In this document: piece by piece, positions 58,110 to 64,000 of the stretch
Position numbering within the stretch: the first letter of the stretch is position 1
Layout: every line of letters starts with the position of its first letter
Assembly (NCBI RefSeq): GCF_023073355.1
Contig: NZ_JADPJI010000005.1
Coordinates: 1,612,001-1,676,000, forward strand
Direction of reading: 5' to 3'
Source: Bradyrhizobium sp. 199
GTDB lineage: Bacteria > Pseudomonadota > Alphaproteobacteria > Rhizobiales > Xanthobacteraceae
Length of the DNA: 64,000 nucleotides
Position numbers and translations under genes: made by a program
Notes under the pieces: model-generated
Databases searched by the model: none
What the model saw: only the letters and a program-made list of their open reading frames with translations
What the model was told of the DNA's origin: nothing

Positions 58110-59102
58110 TCACTTCACCAGCCAGCCCTGCTCGCCGGCGACCTGCTTGACGTGCTCGAGGTCCTCCTTGATGAACTTGTCAAACTCGGCACCGGTGAGG
58201 AACGTGTCGACCTGGGAGGTCTTCTCGATGTAGTCCTTCCACTCCGGCGTCGCCTGCACCTTCTTCATGAGGTCGACATAGAACGCGGCCTGGTCCGGCG
58301 TGACCTTGCCGGGCAGCCACACCGTGCGCGGCTGCTCATATTGCTTGATGTCGAGTCCCTGCTCGACGCAGGTCGGGATGTCGCTCCAGCCCTCGGTTGC
58401 GGTGACCTTGGGCCCCTGCGGCAGCCGCTTCGGACTGAAAACACAAAGCGGACGCTGCGTTCCGCCGCGCCATTGCCCGAGGCTCTCGCTGGGATTGTTG
58501 ACGTGGGATTCGAGGTGTCCGCCGGCGAGCTGGACCGCAGTCTCGGCGCCGCTCTTGAAGGGGATATAGGTCAGCTTGACCTTGCCGGCCTTCTCGATCA
58601 TGCGCGTCAGCACCTCGTCGGTGTCCTTTGACTGCGCGCCACCCATCTTGAATTCGCCCGATGCGGCGGCCTTCAGATAGTCGCCCGCCGTCTTGTAGGG
58701 CGCGTCCTGCTTGACCCAGAGCAGGAACTCGTCCTGCGCCATCGCGGCGATCGGGGTGAGATCGGTATAGTTGAAGGCGACCTTGGAGACGAGCGGCTGC
58801 TGCCAGGCGTTCGAGGTCCCGAAGATCACCTTGTAGGGATCGCCGGCGGAGGCCTTGCCGTAGACGTAGCCCTCGGCGCCGCTGCCGCCGCCCTTGTTGA
58901 CGACAACGATCGGCTGCTCCACCAGCTTATGCTTGGTGATGATGTTCTGCACCGCGCGGGCGAGATTGTCGGTGCCGCCGCCGGGCCCCGCGGTGGCCAC
59001 GAACTCGATCGGCTTTTGCGGCTGCCAGGCGCTGAGCGCCGGCATCGTGCCGGCGAGCACGGCTGCGGCTGCGGAGAGCAGAAGCTTTGACGTCCGACCC
59101 AT
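58110..59102 (-). CDS. TctC/Bug-family periplasmic binding protein
   Basis: 330 residues. Signal peptide SKLLLSAAAAVLAGTMPALS A. Bug-family blocks: PIEFVATAGPGGGTDNLARA, VVVNKGGGSGAEGYVYGKAS, and AGEFKMGG-type lobe (GEFKMGGAQSKDTDEVLTRM). Binds the organic acid for TctA/TctB. GGAGG before ATG. Substrate unknown. Confidence 0.92.
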   Translation of the reverse strand: MGRTSKLLLSAAAAVLAGTMPALSAWQPQKPIEFVATAGPGGGTDNLARAVQNIITKHKLVEQPIVVVNKGGGSGAEGYVYGKASAGDPYKVIFGTSNAWQQPLVSKVAFNYTDLTPIAAMAQDEFLLWVKQDAPYKTAGDYLKAAASGEFKMGGAQSKDTDEVLTRMIEKAGKVKLTYIPFKSGAETAVQLAGGHLESHVNNPSESLGQWRGGTQRPLCVFSPKRLPQGPKVTATEGWSDIPTCVEQGLDIKQYEQPRTVWLPGKVTPDQAAFYVDLMKKVQATPEWKDYIEKTSQVDTFLTGAEFDKFIKEDLEHVKQVAGEQGWLVK

Positions 59103-59165
59103 GATTTCCTCCAGCTGATTTGTCTTTTATGTTTTTGTCTTTGTGCTTGTCGTCTCGAGCTCCGC

Positions 59166-60425
59166 TCAGGCGACGCGTTCCTCGCGTCTTCCTGATGCCA
59201 GCACAATCGCGCCTTCTTTTTCGAGCGCTTCGATCTGGTTCTGGTCGAACCCGTGCTCGGCCAGAACCTCGCTGGTGTGCTCACCATAGACCGGCGCGCC
59301 TGATCGCACTTTGCCCGGGGTCTCCGAAAATTTGACGGGAAGACCGATGGTCTTGACCGGACCGAGCGTGGAATGCTCGACCTCGACGACCATCTCGCGC
59401 GCCAGCGTCTGGGGATCACTGAGCGCTTCCAGCATGTCATGCACGGGGCCGCACGGCACGCCCTTCTCGTCCAGCGCCGCGAGCCAGTGCGCTCGCGACT
59501 TGGTGCGGAAACGCTCGCTCAGGACCGCTTCGAGCGCTTTCAGATTGGCCATGCGGTCAGCCCCGGTGACGAAGCGCGGATCGGCGGCGAGCTCGCTGGC
59601 GCCGAGCGCCTCCAGCATCAACAGCCAGTGCTTCTTGTTGGCGCCGCCGACCACAAGCCAGCCGTCGGAGGCCTCAAAGGCCTGATACGGCGCGTTGAGC
59701 GGATGGGCCGAGCCCATCGCGCGTGGTGCCGTGCCCGCGGCCAGCGCGATGGTCGACTGCCAATAGGTCTGCACCAGGGCAGCCTCATAAAGGGAAGTCT
59801 CCACCCACTGACCCTCGCCGGTCTTGAGACGGTGCGTATAGGCGGCGAGGATGCCCATGCTCGCGAGCAGACCTGCGGTGATGTCGGACAGCGGCGGACC
59901 GCATTTCACGGGCGGCCCGTCGGGACGTTCCCCGGTAAAGCTCATGATGCCACTCATCGCCTGCGCGACGAGGTCAAAACCGCGGCGATGCTTGTAGGGA
60001 CCGGTGCGGCCAAAGCCCGACAGCGAGCAGTAGATCAGTGCCGGGAATGCGGCGTGCAGCTCCTCATAGCCGAAGCCGAGGCGCTCCATCGCACCGGGCG
60101 CAAAATTCTCGACCAGCACGTCGGCGTCCGCGATCAGCCGGCGCAATACCTGCTTGCCGCCGTCGGTCTTCAGGTCCAGCACGATGCCGCGCTTGTTGCG
60201 GTTCATCATCAGGAAGGAGGCCGCCTCGTCGCCGATCTTCGGCGGCACCGAGTGGCGGGTGTCGTCACCGTTCGGCGATTTCTCGATCTTGATGACGTCG
60301 GCGCCCATGTCGGCGAGCATCAGGGTGCAGGTCGGCCCAGCCATGACATGGGTGAGATCGATGACCTTGAGGCCGGCAAGCGGCCCCGAACGGCGGGGGG
60401 TTGATTGCGATCGGTCGCTTTGCAT
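59166..60425 (-). CDS. Family III (CaiB/BaiF) acyl-CoA transferase
   Basis: 419 residues. GLKVIDLTHVMAGPTCTLML and VIKIEKSPNGDDTR at the start, VLVENFAPGAMERLGFGYEE, SGFGRTGPYKHRRGFDLVAQ AMSG with the catalytic Asp, and GEGQWVETSLYEAAL. Transfers CoA to a carboxylate so that it can be degraded. AGGACG before ATG; 9 nt after the ECH gene. Confidence 0.92.
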   Translation of the reverse strand: MQSDRSQSTPRRSGPLAGLKVIDLTHVMAGPTCTLMLADMGADVIKIEKSPNGDDTRHSVPPKIGDEAASFLMMNRNKRGIVLDLKTDGGKQVLRRLIADADVLVENFAPGAMERLGFGYEELHAAFPALIYCSLSGFGRTGPYKHRRGFDLVAQAMSGIMSFTGERPDGPPVKCGPPLSDITAGLLASMGILAAYTHRLKTGEGQWVETSLYEAALVQTYWQSTIALAAGTAPRAMGSAHPLNAPYQAFEASDGWLVVGGANKKHWLLMLEALGASELAADPRFVTGADRMANLKALEAVLSERFRTKSRAHWLAALDEKGVPCGPVHDMLEALSDPQTLAREMVVEVEHSTLGPVKTIGLPVKFSETPGKVRSGAPVYGEHTSEVLAEHGFDQNQIEALEKEGAIVLASGRREERVA

Positions 60426-60434
60426 CGGCCCGTC

Positions 60435-61229
60435 CTATTGGCCGCGCCATTGCGGCGGGCGCTTGTTGAGGAAAGCATCGAGCCCTTCGCGAAAATCCTG
60501 GCTCGTGTAGCACATCAGGATGAGGTCTTCGCCCTCGTCCCCCGTCAGCCGCCCTTGCAGGCGCGCCACCGCCTGCTTGGTCGCATTCAGCGTCAGCGGC
60601 GCATGGCTGGCGAGGAGGCGCGCCACCTCGTCGGCGCGCCGATCGAGAGCTTCGATATCCTCGACGACCTCGCCGAGCAGCCCCACGCTTGCGGCCTCCG
60701 TGGCGCCGACGAGGCGCGCGGTGAAGATGAGATCCTTGACGCGCGCGGCGCCGATGAGCGCGGTGAGACGGCTGACATTGGACATCGACAGGCAGTTGCC
60801 GAGCGTTCGGGCGATGGGAAACCCGATCTTCGCGGTTGTCGTGCCGATGCGCAGGTCGCACGCTGCCGCAATGCCCGCCCCGCCGCCGGTGCAGAAACCG
60901 TTGATCGCCGCGATGGTCGGCACGCGGCACTGTTCGAGCGTGGTCAGCACGCGATCAATGCGGTTCTCGTAGTCGATCGCGTCCTGGGGCGTGCTGAATT
61001 CGCGGAACTGGTTGATGTCGGTGCCCGAGGCGAACGCCTTGTCGCCGGCCCCGCGTAGCACCAGCACCTTGATGGCGTGGTCGCGGTTGGCTTCCTCGCA
61101 GACCGCGGCGAGCCGCTCGTACATGGCGAAGGTGAAGGCGTTGCGGGCCTGCGGGCGGTTGAAGGTGATCCGTCCGATGCCGTCCTTGCATTCAAAAACC
61201 AGGTCGTCTGCCTCGGCTTGCAGGTCCAT
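60435..61229 (-). CDS. Enoyl-CoA hydratase/isomerase family protein
   Basis: 264 residues, crotonase fold. GRITFNRPQARNAFTFAMYE, the oxyanion-hole segment GAGDKAFASGTDINQFREFS, AAINGFCTGGGAGIAAACDL and LPIART-type helix (FPIARTLGNCLSMSNVSRLT). First gene of the minus-strand operon, probably hydrating the CoA ester made by the CaiB-type transferase. Which enoyl-CoA is unknown. Confidence 0.9.
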   Translation of the reverse strand: MDLQAEADDLVFECKDGIGRITFNRPQARNAFTFAMYERLAAVCEEANRDHAIKVLVLRGAGDKAFASGTDINQFREFSTPQDAIDYENRIDRVLTTLEQCRVPTIAAINGFCTGGGAGIAAACDLRIGTTTAKIGFPIARTLGNCLSMSNVSRLTALIGAARVKDLIFTARLVGATEAASVGLLGEVVEDIEALDRRADEVARLLASHAPLTLNATKQAVARLQGRLTGDEGEDLILMCYTSQDFREGLDAFLNKRPPQWRGQ

Positions 61230-61255
61230 TTCCTCGACGTCCTTCTATTTCTTAT

Positions 61256-61332
61256 ATTTTTGAATGCAAAATCTGGGTTTTTCAAGCTGGAACTTCGAAA
61301 TATCTGCGTGTAAGCTCATTTTTGAATGCAAA
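61256..61332. promoter_or_regulatory. Divergent operator region with two 15-bp direct repeats
   Basis: ATTTTTGAATGCAAA occurs at 61256-61270 and 61318-61332. Each contains the dyad TTTTG-AATG-CAAA(A). Binding would cover the ECH promoter and the start codon of the GntR gene (ATG 61326), as expected of an autoregulated FadR-type repressor. Confidence 0.75.
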
Positions 61333-62012
61333 TTGAGCTCAGACCTATGCTCCATGAAGACGTCGTCGGACGCATCCGCACCATCCTGCTCGACGGCGAA
61401 ATCCCGCCGGGCGCCCGAATCCCCGAACGGGAGCTGTGCGAGCGGCTCGAGATTTCGCGCACGCCGCTGCGCGAGGCGCTCAAAGTGCTGGCTGCGGAAG
61501 GTCTCGTGCAGTTGCTGCCGCATCGCGGCTCGCGCGCGGCAAAACTGACCGACAAGGACATGCGCGACCTGTTCGAGGTCTGCCAGGGACTGGAGGCGCT
61601 CGCCGGCGAGCTCGCCTGCGAGCGCATCACTGACGGCGAGATCGACGCGATCGCCGCCATGCATGCGGACATGGTCCAGCATCATCGCGAGGGCGACCTG
61701 ATCCAGTACTACCGTGGCAACCGCGCCATTCACGAAGCCATCGTCAACGCGGCCGGAAACCCCGTGCTCGCGGGGTTGTACACCTCCGTGACGGCGCGCA
61801 TCCGGCGCGCGCGCTACGTCACGCCGATGACGCCGCAGCGCTGGGCGCTCGCCGTGAAGGAGCATGAGGCAATCCTGAACGCGCTCCAGAGGCGCGACGG
61901 CGCCGGCCTCTCCCATATCCTGCGTGCGCATCTGCGCCATAAGCGCGAAGAGGTGCTGCAGGCGGGCTTTGCCGAGACAGAAGGCAATGATTTTATGCCG
62001 CGAATTGCGTGA
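61326..62012 (+). CDS. GntR-family (FadR subfamily) regulator
   Basis: 228 residues. Winged HTH: RIRTILLDGEIPPGARIPER ELCERLEISRTPLREALKVL. FCD effector domain: VCQGLEALAGELACERITDG, YYRGNRAIHEAIVNAAGNPV (His/Asp metal-site type), and VKEHEAILNALQRRDGAGLS. Likely senses an organic acid and represses the divergent operon. The ATG itself lies in a candidate operator. Confidence 0.9.
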   Translation: MQIELRPMLHEDVVGRIRTILLDGEIPPGARIPERELCERLEISRTPLREALKVLAAEGLVQLLPHRGSRAAKLTDKDMRDLFEVCQGLEALAGELACERITDGEIDAIAAMHADMVQHHREGDLIQYYRGNRAIHEAIVNAAGNPVLAGLYTSVTARIRRARYVTPMTPQRWALAVKEHEAILNALQRRDGAGLSHILRAHLRHKREEVLQAGFAETEGNDFMPRIA

Positions 62013-62316
62013 GGCGGCGTTCGCGAAGCAAAAAGAATCCTGCAATCCCGCCGCATCGCGGCCAGGAGACATAATCGCGACACAATCATTGACTGCCATC
62101 GGCCGCTCTGGTCGGAGGTGCTGACGAGAGCAACCTCGGCAAGGGACGTCTTTTGTCGCGCCGGAATTGCGCATCCAATTTTGACAAGCCGCGATTATCA
62201 CCGAACCGTTTCCACTTGCTAGCTTGTTTGAACCGGCGCAGCATTCGACTCTCGGCTCAGGCCGAATGTACGCGCAAACAATCGCGCAAAACAAAAGACA
62301 AAAGCGGAGGAAACGC
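62013..62316. other. Intergenic stretch, promoter region of the MBL gene
   Basis: 304 nt without a supported gene. It holds only the ribosome site of the MBL gene (GCGGAGGAAACGC) and short AT-rich motifs. Confidence 0.4.
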
Positions 62317-63288
62317 ATGACAATCGATGTCTCACGTCGGTCCTTGTTGGCTCTTGGGGCTGGCCTTGGTGCCAGCGCAATGCTCGGCAGCAGCGCGATG
62401 GCGCGCGCTCCCAAGCTCGGCACGCAAACGCCCTACTGGCACCGCTTCGTTCTCGGCGACGCGGAAGTCACCGTCGTCTCTGACGGACCGTTGCCGCTCG
62501 GCGATCCCTCGGGCACCTTCACCGGCGTTTCCAAGGAAGAAGTGAAGAAGATGCTGTCCGACAATTTCCTGTCGCCGGACAATGTCGTGCTCGAGCAGAA
62601 CTCGCCGATCGTGAACACGGGCGACAAGCTCATCCTGTTCGATACCGGCATGGGTTCCTCGAAGGCCTTCGGACCGACCACCGGGCGACAACAGAAGAGC
62701 ATGACCGAGGCGGGCATCAAGCCAGGGGACATCGATGCGGTGGTCTGCTCGCATGCCCATATCGATCATATCGGCGGCATCGTGGACGAAGGCGGCAAGC
62801 CGCTGTTTCCGAACGCCCAGGTCTACATTTCCCAGACCGATTTCGATTTCTGGACCGACGAGGGCAAGCTCGGCAGCCCGGTCAAGGACTTCGTCGTCCA
62901 CGCCCGCAAGAACCTGCTGCCGGTCCGCGACCGCATCGTGTTCTTCAAGGACGGCCAGGAATTCTTGCCGGGCGTGCAGGCGATTGCGGCGCCCGGTCAT
63001 ACCGTCGGCCACACCATCTTCATGGTGTCCTCGGCCGGCAAGTCGTTCGCCTTCCTCGGCGATCTCTCGCACCATGCCGTGCTGCTGCTCGAACGGCCGC
63101 GCATGGAATTCTCCTACGACACCGATCCGAAGCAGGCGGCGGAATCGCGCGTAAAACTGCTGACGATGCTGGCGGCGAACAAGACCCCGGTGATGTCCTA
63201 TCACTTCGCCTGGCCGGGCTACGGCCATGTCGCCAAGGCCGGTGAGGGATTCCATTATTATCCCGAACCGATGCAGATGACGCTGTAG
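62317..63288 (+). CDS. Exported MBL-fold metallo-hydrolase (Tat signal)
   Basis: 323 residues. N-terminus TIDVSRRSLLALGAGLGASA is a twin-arginine signal (SRRSLL). The metallo-beta-lactamase fold has SHAHIDH (His146, His148, Asp150, His151), PGHTVGHT and LGDLSHHA. Periplasmic hydrolase; relatives act on lactones or esters, but the substrate cannot be told. Confidence 0.88.
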   Translation: MTIDVSRRSLLALGAGLGASAMLGSSAMARAPKLGTQTPYWHRFVLGDAEVTVVSDGPLPLGDPSGTFTGVSKEEVKKMLSDNFLSPDNVVLEQNSPIVNTGDKLILFDTGMGSSKAFGPTTGRQQKSMTEAGIKPGDIDAVVCSHAHIDHIGGIVDEGGKPLFPNAQVYISQTDFDFWTDEGKLGSPVKDFVVHARKNLLPVRDRIVFFKDGQEFLPGVQAIAAPGHTVGHTIFMVSSAGKSFAFLGDLSHHAVLLLERPRMEFSYDTDPKQAAESRVKLLTMLAANKTPVMSYHFAWPGYGHVAKAGEGFHYYPEPMQMTL

Positions 63289-63297
63289 CTCGTCAAG

Positions 63298-63321
63298 TCC
63301 GGGCGGCGCGTGCCGCCCGGA
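63298..63321. terminator. Perfect hairpin between convergent genes
   Basis: TCCGGGCGGC pairs with GCCGCCCGGA around GCGT, ten nucleotides after the MBL stop. No T run follows, so its terminator activity is not certain. Confidence 0.55.
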
Positions 63322-63357
63322 TCGACGATGCACGCGGACGTCTTGTCAAGGCCGCCG

Positions 63358-64000
63358 TCAGCACCCCAGCCGGTCGGCGATGCCGCCAAAGTCCTTGGCC
63401 ACGATGTCCCATTGTCCCGTCGCTTCGAAATCGACCTTCTGAAGCGGCCCGTACTCTGTCGGCCGCGCCACGAAGGCGGTCTTCAGGCCGTTCTTCTGTG
63501 CGGCCGCGAGATCGCCGTTATGGGCGGCGACCATCATCACCTCGCCCGGCTCAAGGCAAAGCAGCTTTGCTGCACCGAGATAGGTCTCGGGATCTGGCTT
63601 GTAGTGCTCGAACAACTCGGCCGACATGATGAGGTCCCACGGCAGGCCTGCGAACTTCGCCATGTTGGTGAGCAGCGCGACGTTGCCGTTCGAGAGCGGC
63701 GAGATCACGAATTTCGCCTTCAGTCGCCTGAGGCCGGCGACGCTGTCGGGCCAGGGGTGCAGGCGGTGCCAGCCTTTGGTGAGATAATCGAGATCGGCGT
63801 CGGTGAGACCCTTGATCGAGAATTGATCAACCAGCTTTTCCAGCGAGCGGCGGTGCAGATCGTCGAGCATGACATAGCCGCGCTCGGGATGTTTGCGCAC
63901 GTCGTCCATCGAGGCCATGTACATGCCGCGCCAGCCATCGACCAAAGCAGTCCAGTCGGCGCTGATGCCGCGCTGTTTGCCCCACCACATGAAGTCGCTG
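63358..64000 (-). CDS. Haloacid dehalogenase type II (C-terminal part, cut by window edge)
   Basis: 214 residues visible; the N-terminus with the nucleophile Asp is to the right. Recognised by FVISPLSNGNVALLTNMAKF (Ser/Asn of motif II), KPDPETYLGAAKLLCLEPGE (catalytic Lys) and MMVAAHNGDLAAAQKNGLKT (motif with acidic residue), plus DFEATGQWDIVAKDF. It would hydrolyse 2-haloacids, or be a HAD phosphatase relative. No neighbour proves the substrate. Confidence 0.85.
   Translation of the reverse strand, partial: SDFMWWGKQRGISADWTALVDGWRGMYMASMDDVRKHPERGYVMLDDLHRRSLEKLVDQFSIKGLTDADLDYLTKGWHRLHPWPDSVAGLRRLKAKFVISPLSNGNVALLTNMAKFAGLPWDLIMSAELFEHYKPDPETYLGAAKLLCLEPGEVMMVAAHNGDLAAAQKNGLKTAFVARPTEYGPLQKVDFEATGQWDIVAKDFGGIADRLGC

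Overview
The window reads as a chromosome segment of a Bradyrhizobium-like alphaproteobacterium. This is judged from the high-GC coding sequence, the GGAGG ribosome sites, the leucine-catabolism, EF-P and tripartite tricarboxylate transporter (TTT) gene sets, the many short DUF proteins typical of that group, and several rhizobial dispersed palindromic repeats. No database search was possible, so the genus is an inference.

Layout. 1-4.4 kb: leucine/isovalerate degradation (liuA, MCC beta, MCC alpha cut by the left edge) with a divergent AraC-type regulator. 4.5-5.8 kb: a lone TIR-domain protein. 6-13 kb: mixed housekeeping genes (Lrp, complex I accessory subunit, OpgC-like acyltransferase, tRNA-Pro, DUF192, double cold-shock protein, SIR2). 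13-21.4 kb: a gene-sparse zone crowded with micro-proteins of 22-100 residues (HU, DUF2934, DUF3072, zinc ribbon, small membrane proteins), repeats and unusual promoters. 21.6-26.6 kb: a tannase-like esterase, then a lower-GC cassette with a DUF262/HNH (GmrSD-like) protein and a two-helix membrane protein. 26.6-33.6 kb: glyoxalase-like protein, GST, PilZ proteins, tRNA-Glu, fatty acid desaturase, PrsW, HdeD. 33.6-38.1 kb: aroG behind a four-segment attenuator, then the EF-P lysylation set epmB-epmA / efp. 38-54.8 kb: M23-like protein, DUF808, MarR with divergent AhpD-like gene, lytic transglycosylase, aldolase II, SDR, recJ, an MCP-like/Cache protein, a DUF3302-HlyD pair, an oxalate/formate-type MFS with small partners, LysR. 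54.8-61.2 kb: a minus-strand catabolic operon (ECH, CoA-transferase, tctC, tctB, tctA, pdxA-like) under a divergent GntR regulator. 62.3-64 kb: MBL-fold hydrolase and a haloacid dehalogenase cut by the right edge.

The most notable signals are regulatory. Four exact GGAAC-N16-CGTT motifs (EcfG general-stress promoter consensus) each stand just in front of a very short gene. A LexA-like GAAC-N7-GAAC site lies before a 45-residue protein. aroG carries a leader peptide with five aromatic residues among seven codons plus mutually exclusive hairpins. A small membrane-protein gene is interrupted by one in-frame TAG. The TIR protein and the DUF262/HNH cassette are the best candidates for defence or effector functions.
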